A stretch of DNA of 43,783 bases from Candidatus Saccharimonadota bacterium (GTDB taxonomy: Bacteria > Patescibacteriota > Saccharimonadia > Saccharimonadales > UBA10212), in the NCBI GenBank assembly GCA_016187175.1, contig JACPKG010000001.1, positions 1 through 43,783 on the forward strand, in the 5' to 3' direction. The notes under the pieces were generated by a model. The model saw only the letters and a program-made list of their open reading frames with translations. It was not told the origin of the DNA and searched no databases. Made by a program: the position numbers and the translations under genes. How positions within the stretch are numbered: position 1 is the stretch's first letter; the number at the start of each line of letters is the position of its first letter. Of the stretch, positions 7,437-14,893 are shown piece by piece.

Positions 7437-8323
7437 AGTTTTTGTTTAATGTAACTGCGTAGTTCGGATCCAATAGACGGATCTTCCAAAGCAAAATCAA
7501 AGACCGTTTTTAGATATTCCAGCTTATTGCCGGCATCGTAGTATCTACCGTTCTTGATTTGGCAAACTAAAATACGCTTCCCAGCGGCAATCATCAACTT
7601 TAAGCCGTCATTGTAATAAAATTCTTGGCCCGGTTGTAGCTGGGCCATTGCTTGATGTAAATAGGGGAAAACTTCAGGCGTCATCAGCATACCGCTAACT
7701 GTCGCTAGATCAGAGGGCGCACTGGCTTTGCCTGGTTTTTCTATGATCAAGTCAACATCTAAAACGCCTTCGCGCATAACTTGGCCGCCGGCAAAGCCGT
7801 ATCTGGCATAATCTATGTCTTTAGTTACCCTAATAGCGCTCATGACTGGACAATTAAACTCCTCATAAATATTGATCATTTGCTTAAAGCGTGGTGGCGA
7901 AGCGGCAATAAAATCATCGCTCCAGGTATAAATAAACGGTTCATCGCCTAGTAAGTGTTCGGCATTAACAAGCGGTGTGCCGTTGCCGTAAGGTCCCTTC
8001 TGGCGGATATAGACAAAGTTAGCCAGTTCGGAGATTTTTTTGGTTTCTTCCAATAGTTTGAGCTTGCCAGCGTTTTTTAGATTGCTACGTAGATCAGCGC
8101 TTATTTGGTCGAAATGATCTTCGACAGCGCGTTTATGGTACCCTGTCACAATCACGATATCTTCAATGCCAACCGATACCAGCTCCTCTACCACATATTG
8201 AATGATTGGCTTATCCACAATCGGCAGCATTTCCTTGGGCATGGCCTTGGTTTGAGGCAAAAAACGGGTGCCCATGCCAGCTGCTGCTATCACCGCTTTC
8301 CTAACCTTCTTACGGGAATTCAC
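7433..8323 (-). CDS. galU: UTP-glucose-1-phosphate uridylyltransferase
   Basis: The 296-residue protein is of normal family length and shows the nucleotidyltransferase signature AAGMGTRFLPQTKAMPKEMLP with uridine-binding and sugar-binding segments (GQEFYYNDGLK, IIEKPG). It makes UDP-glucose from UTP and glucose-1-phosphate, the precursor used by Ugd and by glycosyltransferases in this window. The start is GTG 8323, chosen because VRKAVIAAAG aligns with the family N-terminus. TATTAT lies six bases before it, implying a leaderless mRNA. Confidence 0.93.
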   Translation of the reverse strand: MNSRKKVRKAVIAAAGMGTRFLPQTKAMPKEMLPIVDKPIIQYVVEELVSVGIEDIVIVTGYHKRAVEDHFDQISADLRSNLKNAGKLKLLEETKKISELANFVYIRQKGPYGNGTPLVNAEHLLGDEPFIYTWSDDFIAASPPRFKQMINIYEEFNCPVMSAIRVTKDIDYARYGFAGGQVMREGVLDVDLIIEKPGKASAPSDLATVSGMLMTPEVFPYLHQAMAQLQPGQEFYYNDGLKLMIAAGKRILVCQIKNGRYYDAGNKLEYLKTVFDFALEDPSIGSELRSYIKQKL

Positions 8324-8329
8324 CCTTAT

Positions 8330-8335
8330 ATAATA
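8330..8335 (-). promoter_or_regulatory. -10 element of galU
   Basis: TATTAT on the minus strand, six bases before the GTG start; predicts transcription beginning at the start codon. Confidence 0.4.
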
Positions 8336-8397
8336 CAGTCTAGTTACTGAAGCTTGTTAGGTATATCATGAAAACATCTGAGTAGAGGGAGGTAGGA

Positions 8398-8802
8398 ATG
8401 CCAAGTGTAGATGTGAGCTGGTTGGCCATAATTGTGGCGGCTGCCGTTAATATGATTGTGGGTTCGGTCTGGTACAGCAAGGATGTGTTTGGTAAAGAAT
8501 GGACAAAATTAACCGGGCGTAAAGTCGAAGCTATGACCGGCGGTGGCACCGGCTATGGTGTAGCCGCTGTAGGCGCGCTGGTCCAATCTTGGATTTTGGC
8601 TCATTTTGTTATTTATGCCGGATCGGACACTTTCTGGAGAGGTTTAGTCACTGGTTTTTGGCTTTGGTTAGGTTTTGTAGCCATAATCATGGCTGTCAAC
8701 GCCGTTTTTGAAGACCGTCCATGGATGCTTTGGAAGATTAATGCCGGTTACTTCTTGGTCGTGTTACTCATCAATGGCGGCTTGCTGGCCGTCTGGCAAT
8801 AG
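8398..8802 (+). CDS. DUF1761-family membrane protein
   Basis: The 134-residue protein has four predicted membrane segments. It opens with VSWLAIIVAAAVNMIVGSVWYS, followed by KEWTKLTGRK, the recognisable start of DUF1761 proteins. The ATG is preceded by a good GGGAGGT ribosome site. The family function is unknown. It faces the PAP2 gene, and the two coding ends overlap by 39 bases, unusually long for convergent genes, although both C-termini look natural. Confidence 0.82.
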   Translation: MPSVDVSWLAIIVAAAVNMIVGSVWYSKDVFGKEWTKLTGRKVEAMTGGGTGYGVAAVGALVQSWILAHFVIYAGSDTFWRGLVTGFWLWLGFVAIIMAVNAVFEDRPWMLWKINAGYFLVVLLINGGLLAVWQ

Positions 8803-9294
8803 TCTTTTAGCTATTTGGTAACCAGTCCAACCTCCTAAGGCACCTAAAGCTAGGCCGCCTATAATATCGATTGGCCAGTGAACATGGGCTAGAACTCGGC
8901 CTGCTCCAACAAATAAAGCAAGCAACGAGACAACTATTCCAAGACGCCGGTGGTAAAGATAGACTACGGTTGCTAGAGTGCTGGCCCAGAGCATATGGTC
9001 TGAAGGAAAGGCGTTATCGTCGCCGTGCGGTATCAGCGGTGTAATGCTTTGGACTACAAACGGCCGATCATGGAAGTAAAGCAGGCCGGCTAATTTACTT
9101 AAAGCCAGCGCCAGGATCCCGCTTAAAACTATCGTAAATGCAAATTGCCACCGGGTTTTTGCTGTTGTCTTAAACCAAGCGGCCAGAGTAGCTAAAACAA
9201 TTATAATAATCAGGTCCTCAGCCAGAAAAATTATCAGGTTATCCACTTTTTCCATTGTACACGAGAGAAGAACTATGGCTGTTATGCTTGGCAT
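8764..9294 (-). CDS. PAP2-family phosphatase, undecaprenyl-diphosphatase-like
   Basis: The 176-residue integral membrane protein carries the three acid-phosphatase motifs: FHDRPF (short form of the first motif), PSDH, and RVLAHVHWPIDIIGG. Members such as BcrC dephosphorylate undecaprenyl pyrophosphate to recycle the carrier for wall and glycan synthesis, which fits the surface-glycan genes downstream. The start is uncertain: ATG 9294 gives the listed protein, while ATG 9255 (MEKVDNLIIF) begins just before the first hydrophobic segment and may be the real one. Neither has a clear ribosome site. Confidence 0.85.
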   Translation of the reverse strand: MPSITAIVLLSCTMEKVDNLIIFLAEDLIIIIVLATLAAWFKTTAKTRWQFAFTIVLSGILALALSKLAGLLYFHDRPFVVQSITPLIPHGDDNAFPSDHMLWASTLATVVYLYHRRLGIVVSLLALFVGAGRVLAHVHWPIDIIGGLALGALGGWTGYQIAKRLLPDGQQAAIDE

Positions 9295-9326
9295 GCGTTA
9301 CAATTAAGTTATAAGTAAGGTCCGCT

Positions 9327-9343
9327 ATCCGCCTAAGGCGGAT
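9327..9343. repeat. Short perfect hairpin ATCCGCC-TAA-GGCGGAT
   Basis: A 7-bp perfect inverted repeat with a three-base loop lies in the 5' untranslated region of the proline-rich gene, ten bases before its AAGGAGAG ribosome site. It could be a small repeat unit or an mRNA hairpin. Confidence 0.5.
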
Positions 9344-9370
9344 TGGCTGATAAAGGAGAGACTAGAGTTT

Positions 9371-9589
9371 ATGGATCCGCAAAACAGTCCACAACCGCCA
9401 ACACAAACACCTCCAACATCAACTCCACCAGAAGCAATGCCGCCCGCTGAACCCGCGCCGCCAGCCGAGCCAGCTTCACCCGTTTCTACCGCCACACCGC
9501 CGGCAGCCCATAAATCAAATAACAAAATGTGGCTTTGGGTTGTAGTTGTTGTGGCAGTCGTTATTGTAGCCTGGCTACTACTTAAGTAG
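9371..9589 (+). CDS. Proline-rich single-pass membrane protein
   Basis: The 72-residue protein has an N-terminal half made almost only of Pro, Ala, Thr, Ser and Glu, then HKSNNK, and a C-terminal hydrophobic segment WLWVVVVVAVVIVAWLLLK. This is a tail-anchored or short bitopic layout. AAGGAGAG ten bases upstream of the ATG is one of the best ribosome sites in the window. A second small membrane protein follows after six bases. No family recognised. Confidence 0.75.
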   Translation: MDPQNSPQPPTQTPPTSTPPEAMPPAEPAPPAEPASPVSTATPPAAHKSNNKMWLWVVVVVAVVIVAWLLLK

Positions 9590-9595
9590 TCAAAG

Positions 9596-9763
9596 ATGAC
9601 AGACCGACCCAACCAATCGCCAAAACCAGAAAAAGCTTATGCTAAGCGCTCAATGCGCCAATGGGTTGTAATATATTTGGTTGTGGCCGCAATTGTTTAC
9701 GCCATCTACTTTTTGTTCATCAAGGGCGACGGCAGTTCTTCAACCGGCGGCGGTTTGTATTAA
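9596..9763 (+). CDS. Small single-pass membrane protein, 55 residues
   Basis: The frame starts ATGACAGACCGACCC, six bases after the proline-rich gene. It encodes a hydrophilic Pro/Lys-containing N-terminus, one hydrophobic helix (WVVIYLVVAAIVYAIYFLFI) and a Gly/Ser-rich end (SSSTGGGLY). The layout echoes its upstream neighbour, and the two are probably co-transcribed. Its stop overlaps the stop of the LexA-like gene by four bases. Function unknown. Confidence 0.65.
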   Translation: MTDRPNQSPKPEKAYAKRSMRQWVVIYLVVAAIVYAIYFLFIKGDGSSSTGGGLY

Positions 9764-10242
9764 GCTACATATTGGCTCTCAGAAGTACGCTTTTTGAGTT
9801 CGGTGAGCCTGGCAATAAAGGCTTGCGCGGCGCCATGGGCGCCTAAAACTTTAAGCGCGCCAATCAAAACATAAAGTTGGTCTAATTCTTTTTCTATGAT
9901 CTTGGGCGTACTTTCGACTTCTTTAAAAAATAGTTCTATTTTGTCAACCAGCCATTTTTCTTCGCTAGTCTTAAGCTGTTTGGGCGTTATTTTTGGCTCC
10001 TGGGTGATAGTCGGTTTGATAACCTCCAGCGATCGGGCTGAACGGTCGCGCTTATGTAGGTGCCCGCGCTTAATTAAGTTATTAACATGAAGCGCTACTG
10101 TCGCTACAGATGTATATTGCAATCCCTGCATAATTTCACGGTAGCTCGGACTATAGCCACGAGCGGCAATAAACTGTTCGATAAAACTCAGCAGTTCTTT
10201 TTGTTTCTTGGTCGGTCGTAACGGTGTTCGTTTTTCGTCCAT
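9760..10242 (-). CDS. LexA-type winged-helix protein without the peptidase domain
   Basis: Residues 1-75 match the LexA DNA-binding domain: LRPTKKQKELLSFIEQFI, GYSPSYREI and a recognition helix in SVATVALHVNNLIKRG, followed by RSARSLEV. After that, where LexA has its S24 self-cleaving domain, there are about 80 helical, charged residues (KWLVDKIELFFKEVEST and onwards) with no Ser/Lys protease motifs. It therefore cannot be inactivated by RecA-stimulated self-cleavage. ATG 10242 is preferred over an in-frame ATG at 10287 because it begins just before the domain and has TATATT ten bases upstream. Total 160 residues. Confidence 0.8.
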   Translation of the reverse strand: MDEKRTPLRPTKKQKELLSFIEQFIAARGYSPSYREIMQGLQYTSVATVALHVNNLIKRGHLHKRDRSARSLEVIKPTITQEPKITPKQLKTSEEKWLVDKIELFFKEVESTPKIIEKELDQLYVLIGALKVLGAHGAAQAFIARLTELKKRTSESQYVA

Positions 10243-10290
10243 AACAATTACCAATATACACCCAAAACTCCTTGCTTCTCTTATCAACTA

Positions 10291-10316
10291 TTCTGGTTTT
10301 CTTAAGAAAGCCAGAA
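10291..10316. repeat. 26-base near-perfect palindrome between gtrA and the LexA-like gene
   Basis: TTCTGGTTTTCTT is followed directly by AAGAAAGCCAGAA; the two halves pair with one G-U exception. There is no T-run. It may end transcription of the glycan genes weakly, or act as a protein-binding site upstream of the LexA-like gene. Confidence 0.45.
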
Positions 10317-10341
10317 GTATGTTCAACAAGCTAAATACATT

Positions 10342-10803
10342 TCAGTTAAGATGATGCGGCCGGATTTGTTTACGGCCTGGGTGGCGTGGTGACGGCAACC
10401 TCTGCGGGAAAACCCAATACCTATACCATACATAGTTCCAAATCGTAAAGAAGCCGGCCGAAATAAACTGGCCAATATAGGGGGTAATACCTATTAACCT
10501 TAGGCCATAGATAATGAAGTAGTCCATCAAAAAATCAACCAAAGTTATAACCATGTAGCGACCAGTGACTTCGACTAGATGGCCTTTGAGGTGAGGGTTT
10601 CTAAAAACCCAGTAGCGCTGTAGTAAAAAATTAACTGTCCAGCCAACTATATTAGCGCCGAGCTTGGCCCACCACAAGCTAAGACCCAGTACCGACCACA
10701 ATAAAGCAAAAACAGCGTAACCGGTCCAAAAATACGCCCCGCCACTAACCAAATACTCAACTGACTGGATAATAGCTTTTCGATTTTTACTGTTTTTTGC
10801 CAT
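10342..10803 (-). CDS. GtrA-family membrane protein
   Basis: The 153-residue protein has four hydrophobic helices and the GtrA pattern: SVEYLVSGGAYFWTGY, NFLLQRYWVFR between helices two and three, and a matching NYVWYRYWVFP at the C-terminus. GtrA proteins are thought to flip polyprenyl-linked sugars for surface glycosylation. Its start lies 17 bases inside the end of the O-antigen-ligase-like gene, so the two are co-translated. A second GtrA is at 25319. Confidence 0.88.
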   Translation of the reverse strand: MAKNSKNRKAIIQSVEYLVSGGAYFWTGYAVFALLWSVLGLSLWWAKLGANIVGWTVNFLLQRYWVFRNPHLKGHLVEVTGRYMVITLVDFLMDYFIIYGLRLIGITPYIGQFISAGFFTIWNYVWYRYWVFPQRLPSPRHPGRKQIRPHHLN

Positions 10804-12142
10804 TCCGCTTAAGTATAGGAGCTAAGGCCATGCCGGCCAAGCCCCACCAAACGTAACTAAGTGTGTCGTCGGTCCAAGCGTGCGAAAGCAGGTTCACGAT
10901 TGTTAGTCCAATCAAGCTTGCCAATAAAATTTTTGCCAGCTGGTCTTTGCGCCGCACCCAAAGCTCTCTAGCGACTAAAATATTGATGGCAACAAACAAA
11001 GCCATGCCAATCACACCGACTTCCTGGCCGATTTGCAGAAAATAATTTTCGGCGATTCTAGGCGGCTGGTCGTTTCTAAACGAGGCTGGGCCAGCAGTTC
11101 CCGGCCCCCGGCCTAAGGGTTGGTAGATAATATCCTTGGCGCCAGCTTCTAAGGATGCTAAGCGGTCAGCGTTGGAGCTACGGGCCGACGCGGAATCACC
11201 ACTGGTGTGGAACACAACATTTTGTGCTTCCTCGCTTTTATTAGTCAGATAAATCCCCCCTCCGACCAAAATTAACAAAGCAATAAGTATCAGTAGTGCC
11301 CGATAACTGACGCTGAGATTTCTTAGCGTCATAGCCCGAAGCGTTGCAGCAATAGCAGCTAGACCTAACCAAGCGCTGCGTGAATAACTGAAAATAAGTA
11401 CCAACAGTCCGGCCAAAACTACTCCTGCCCGCAGAATTCTGGACTTTTTGGTGCCAACGCCAAGAGCTGGAATGACTAATACCAAGTAGGCACCCAGCGG
11501 GTTAGCACCGCGCAGTGTTGACTGGATACGCCGATAGTCTAAGTTGGCATCGACTGTTTGGTAGGCCGGAATTGTGCTGCTGCCGTAGCCAAAGTGCCGC
11601 AAAAAATCATATGGCAGAAGGAATTTTTGTACTAAGCCAAACAATACTACAATGCCAGCCGGAATTAGTAATATCTTTTGCCAATGCCGCCTAAGAAAGC
11701 CGCTATAAGCAGCAACAATGAAACAAAGGATAAAAAAACCAACCAATCGCAAGTTAACTACTAAAGAATAAATAAGTGCCGTTTTGTTAACTTCATGATT
11801 CGTATACGCCCAAGTGCCAAGAGCCAAATGCAAAAAAATATAGATAGCGAATAACCGCGTAATCCAGGCATTAACTAACCATTTTTTAAGCGTGGGGCTG
11901 TGCCAAACTAGCCAGCCCGCAGGCGGTAGCATTAACAAGAATAGAATTTCTTTCCAAACTCGCCAGCTATCCAAGTGGCCAAAGTTACTGCCGGCCCAAG
12001 TTGTAAGTAAGGCATGAAAAGGTAGCAAAACCAAAATGCCAGCTATTACCCAAGACAGAATAGTTGCCAATTTAAAGGTCCGACCTTGAAAAAAGTAGGG
12101 TAAAACTTTGCGGTTTTGATAGTTGATTTTGGCTTTTTTCAA
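10787..12142 (-). CDS. O-antigen ligase/polymerase-like membrane protein (Wzy/WaaL family)
   Basis: The 451-residue protein has about ten to twelve membrane helices and, between late helices, the large extracytoplasmic loop typical of O-antigen ligases (SNADRLASLEAGAKDI, then LGRGPGTAG and ENYFLQIGQEVGVIG). Such enzymes join or polymerise lipid-linked glycans. The start is TTG 12142, chosen because a strong AGGAGG ribosome site lies seven bases upstream. The first 22 codons, the start codon and part of the ribosome site lie inside the 77-bp inverted-repeat element at 12076-12152. The N-terminus before the first helix therefore looks like a recent acquisition. Confidence 0.85.
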   Translation of the reverse strand: MKKAKINYQNRKVLPYFFQGRTFKLATILSWVIAGILVLLPFHALLTTWAGSNFGHLDSWRVWKEILFLLMLPPAGWLVWHSPTLKKWLVNAWITRLFAIYIFLHLALGTWAYTNHEVNKTALIYSLVVNLRLVGFFILCFIVAAYSGFLRRHWQKILLIPAGIVVLFGLVQKFLLPYDFLRHFGYGSSTIPAYQTVDANLDYRRIQSTLRGANPLGAYLVLVIPALGVGTKKSRILRAGVVLAGLLVLIFSYSRSAWLGLAAIAATLRAMTLRNLSVSYRALLILIALLILVGGGIYLTNKSEEAQNVVFHTSGDSASARSSNADRLASLEAGAKDIIYQPLGRGPGTAGPASFRNDQPPRIAENYFLQIGQEVGVIGMALFVAINILVARELWVRRKDQLAKILLASLIGLTIVNLLSHAWTDDTLSYVWWGLAGMALAPILKRNGKKQ

Positions 12143-12152
12143 GGTCGGACCT
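12076..12152. repeat. 77-bp element with perfect 20-bp inverted ends, copy A
   Basis: AGGTCCGACCTTGAAAAAAG at 12076-12095 is the exact reverse complement of 12133-12152, with 37 bases between. Copy B at 32024-32101 has ends differing at one position and a largely different centre. Copy A overlaps the start of the O-antigen-ligase gene. The layout resembles a miniature inverted-repeat element or other palindromic repeat; no target duplication is clear. Confidence 0.75.
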
Positions 12153-12189
12153 CCTTCCTATCGGAAGTGTTACAATCTAGTATAGCGCT

Positions 12190-12303
12190 ATGAATCCCGT
12201 TAGACCTCAAAAAACCTACAGTGTCTATTTATGCTTTGAAGCAAGCATGCGTGTTCAATCGTTAAACGTGGTACGGAAGTTAAGTGAGGTTCTAACGGGA
12301 TGA
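12190..12303 (+). CDS. 37-codon ORF filling a short NPVR-type repeat element
   Basis: The frame starts ATGAATCCCGTTAGA (MNPVR) and ends CTAACGGGATGA (LTG, stop). These are the same ends as the GIY-YIG nuclease gene at 17282, which suggests an internally deleted and diverged relative: FEASM here sits where the nuclease has YEACM. Its TGA stop overlaps the ATG of the priming transferase (ATGA), and that gene has only a GAGG inside this element as a ribosome site. Extended -10 TGTTACAAT lies shortly upstream. It may act as a translated leader; a functional peptide is doubtful. Confidence 0.45.
   Translation: MNPVRPQKTYSVYLCFEASMRVQSLNVVRKLSEVLTG
12194..12301. repeat. 108-bp repeat element with ATCCCGTTAGA / TCTAACGGGAT ends
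   Basis: The left arm is ATCCCGTTAGACCTCA (12194-12209). The right arm at 12285-12301 is its reverse complement with one extra base. The terminal 11 bp are identical to those of the 276-bp GIY-YIG element at 17286-17561. The right end runs into the start codon of the downstream gene. Confidence 0.7.
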
Positions 12304-13742
12304 AGAGCAACGCCTCGCTAATTTACAGTCTGATATTAGTGGTGGGCGATTTTTTAGCTTTGGTGGCAGCTTTTGTTTTCGCCTATGCAATTCGCGGCAC
12401 TTTAAGTACTGTGCCAGTAGCCCATCCAATTCCGGCCACAACTTACGTCAGTATTTTTCTGACGTTACTCCCCTTTTGGATTTTAATTTTTGCGCTACTG
12501 GGCCTTTACAATAGCTCTATCCAGGAAAAGCGTTTCAATGAACTTGGCCGTTTGCTGATTGGCTCTTTCGTCGGACTGCTTTTTGTTATTAGTTACGGCT
12601 ACGCCGTAAATAAGACGATCTTCCCGGCTCGACTGGTACCAGTTTATGGATTTGTTCTGGCTTTTTTGTTCTTGGTAATCTTTCGCAATCTTGCCCGTGC
12701 AGTGCGTGCCTATCTATATAAATACGATATTGGCATCACTAATATTTTAATCATTGGCAATACAAAGATTGCCACCGAATTAGTAAGAGCCCTATCGGAC
12801 AGTAAGATATCTGGCTACCGCATTGTGGGTATTGTTGGTAATAAATCTCACACGCCCGAGCGCTTCCCCCACATCCCAGTTTTCGACTCCTTTGGTGAGG
12901 CGGCAAAAAAGCTCCGCACCAACGATATTCATAGCATTGTCCAGACCGAACTCTATGCCGCCCAAGATACTAATAATGAGATGCTGGAATTTGCCCAAAC
13001 GCACCACATTGCCTATCGTTTTGTGCCTGGTAACAGTGAGCTCTTTGTCGGTAACATTGCGGTTGAATTGTTTCGATCACAAATCCCGGTCATTGCTGTC
13101 CACCAAACAGCTTTAATCGGCTGGGGCCGTATCATCAAGCGTGTATTCGATCTTCTGGTATCTGTAATTGCTCTGGTGATACTGTCCCCGCTATTGATAC
13201 TGATAAGCCTTCTAATATTAGTTTTCGATCCAGGCCCTATTATCTTTCAACAAAAACGAATCACTCGTTTCGACAATCGGTTTAAGGCATACAAATTTCG
13301 GACTATGAAACGGAAATATAGTAACCGAGGCCCCATTGTCGTATTTAAGGAACTGGGGCGTGAAGATTTGATCAAGGCTTATCAGGGCGCCCAGAAATTA
13401 ACTGACGACCCGCGTATCAGCTTAATCGGCCGATTTTTAAGACGCTTCAGCCTCGATGAACTACCTCAGTTAATCAATGTGGTTAAGGGCGATATAAGTT
13501 TGGTCGGACCGCGGGCAGTGGTGCCTGCTGAACTGAAGTATTATGCAAGTAAAAGTCCGATGCTGCTCAGTATCAAAACCGGTATAACCGGGCTTGCCCA
13601 GGTTAGCGGCCGTAGCAACTTAGACTACTATGAACGCGCCAAGCTTGACCTCTACTATATCCAGAATTGGAGTTTCTGGTTAGATCTTACAATACTTGTG
13701 AAAACCATAAGGGTGATTTTTAGGCGCGGCGGAGTTCGTTAG
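12300..13742 (+). CDS. Polyprenyl-phosphate sugar-1-phosphate transferase (WbaP/EpsE-like)
   Basis: The 480-residue protein has four N-terminal membrane helices, a central nucleotide-binding-like (CoA-binding-like) region around INTKI to VQTEL, then a fifth helix and the bacterial sugar transferase domain: KRVFDLLVSVIAL, YKFRTMK, DELPQLINVVKGDISLVGPR and GLAQVSGR. It transfers the first sugar phosphate onto undecaprenyl phosphate, starting each glycan repeat at the inner membrane face. The ATG overlaps the stop of the 37-codon ORF. It is followed, with one shared base, by a GT4 gene, so the pair is an operon. Confidence 0.92.
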   Translation: MKSNASLIYSLILVVGDFLALVAAFVFAYAIRGTLSTVPVAHPIPATTYVSIFLTLLPFWILIFALLGLYNSSIQEKRFNELGRLLIGSFVGLLFVISYGYAVNKTIFPARLVPVYGFVLAFLFLVIFRNLARAVRAYLYKYDIGITNILIIGNTKIATELVRALSDSKISGYRIVGIVGNKSHTPERFPHIPVFDSFGEAAKKLRTNDIHSIVQTELYAAQDTNNEMLEFAQTHHIAYRFVPGNSELFVGNIAVELFRSQIPVIAVHQTALIGWGRIIKRVFDLLVSVIALVILSPLLILISLLILVFDPGPIIFQQKRITRFDNRFKAYKFRTMKRKYSNRGPIVVFKELGREDLIKAYQGAQKLTDDPRISLIGRFLRRFSLDELPQLINVVKGDISLVGPRAVVPAELKYYASKSPMLLSIKTGITGLAQVSGRSNLDYYERAKLDLYYIQNWSFWLDLTILVKTIRVIFRRGGVR

Positions 13743-14893
13743 TGAGGGTTGCGATTGTTTGTGATTGGTTATTAGGTACTGGCGGCGCTGAGCGGGTAAT
13801 TTTAGAACTGCATAAAGTATTTCCGAACGCGCCGATTTACACATCACAGTACGATAAGAATCCAAAAAATTGGTATGGCGATAAGTGGTTCGAAGATGCC
13901 GATATCCGAACGACTTGGCTGCAAAAGCTGCCGAAACCACTAAAAAAATTCTTACCGCCACTAAGAGCATGGGTTTTTAGCCGCCTAAATCTGGATGATT
14001 ACGACCTGGTTATTTCTTCCAGCGGCGCCGAGGCTAAATTCGTCAAAGTTCGAGCTGGCACTAAGCATATTTCATATATTCATGCGCCAACACATTATTA
14101 CTGGGCGCGATATGAAGAATACTTAAAGTATCCGGGGTTCGGAAAACTAGATTTTTTGGCACGATTCGGGCTTAGGTTATTGGTCGGGCCGATGCGCCAC
14201 TGGGACTTCCAAGCCGCTCAGCGGCCGGACTATTTAATTGCTAATTCAAACTACACCAAAGAGCAGATCAAAAAATACTACGGCCGCGATGCGGTTGTCA
14301 TACATCCGCCAGTTGATATAGAAAGGTTCGAGGTTACAGCCCCGACGTTTCAGTCGGGGTCCCGACTATCCGTCGGGAGTGACAAGCTACATAAACAGAG
14401 CAGAAGGGGGTTTGTGACGGCTGGGCGGCAAGTGCTGTACAAAAAAATTGACCTGGCAGTTAAGACCGCTACGCAACTTAACGCGCCGTTGGTTGTTATT
14501 GGTCGTGGTCCGGACCATAGCAAACTCAAACGGATGGCTGGCCGCAGTGTAATTTTTTTAACCAATGTTTCAGACGAAGAAATTGCCCGACGCTTTGCGG
14601 AAGCTGAAGCTTTTATCTTCCCCGGTGTCGACGATTTTGGCATCGTAGCCGTCGAGGCCATGGCCGCCGGCACACCGGTCATCGCCTACAAAGCCGGCGG
14701 CGCGCTGGATTACGTCGATAAAACCACTGGTATTTTTTTCAACAATCAAACGCCAGAAAGCTTAGCCAAAGCCATGCAAGAATTTAGCAAACTCGTCTTC
14801 AATCACGACCACATCGCCAAGCAGGCCAAAAAATTCTCCCCTGATAAATTCAGGACTAAAGTGTTACAGCTTATAAAGCAATTATCCTCTTAG
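13742..14893 (+). CDS. Glycosyltransferase family 4, WbaZ/mannosyltransferase-like, with in-frame repeat insertion
   Basis: The 383-residue GT-B enzyme has GTGGAERVILELH near the N-terminus, HAPTHYYWARY, and the C-terminal donor site FPGVDDFGIVAVEAMAAGTPVIAY. It starts at GTG 13742, overlapping the previous stop. Between VDIERFE and the conserved TAGRQVLYKKID lie about 22 residues (roughly 200-223, containing SGSRLSVGSDKLHKQSRR) that do not belong to the family. They are encoded by a double hairpin at 14340-14378 and the bases after it. The insertion keeps the frame open and lies at the N/C domain junction, so activity may be retained. Confidence 0.88.
   Translation: MRVAIVCDWLLGTGGAERVILELHKVFPNAPIYTSQYDKNPKNWYGDKWFEDADIRTTWLQKLPKPLKKFLPPLRAWVFSRLNLDDYDLVISSSGAEAKFVKVRAGTKHISYIHAPTHYYWARYEEYLKYPGFGKLDFLARFGLRLLVGPMRHWDFQAAQRPDYLIANSNYTKEQIKKYYGRDAVVIHPPVDIERFEVTAPTFQSGSRLSVGSDKLHKQSRRGFVTAGRQVLYKKIDLAVKTATQLNAPLVVIGRGPDHSKLKRMAGRSVIFLTNVSDEEIARRFAEAEAFIFPGVDDFGIVAVEAMAAGTPVIAYKAGGALDYVDKTTGIFFNNQTPESLAKAMQEFSKLVFNHDHIAKQAKKFSPDKFRTKVLQLIKQLSS
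14340..14378. repeat. In-frame double hairpin inside a glycosyltransferase gene
   Basis: Two adjacent perfect 7-bp stems are present: CCCCGAC with GTCGGGG (loop GTTTCA), and TCCCGAC with GTCGGGA (loop TATCC). The whole inserted unit probably extends to about 14410. It is translated as part of the surrounding protein. Confidence 0.7.

Noticed and set aside
9325-9612. Minus-strand Gly-rich frame opposite the proline-rich gene
   Set aside because: It is the mirror of proline codons; the plus-strand gene has the ribosome site and the membrane helix.
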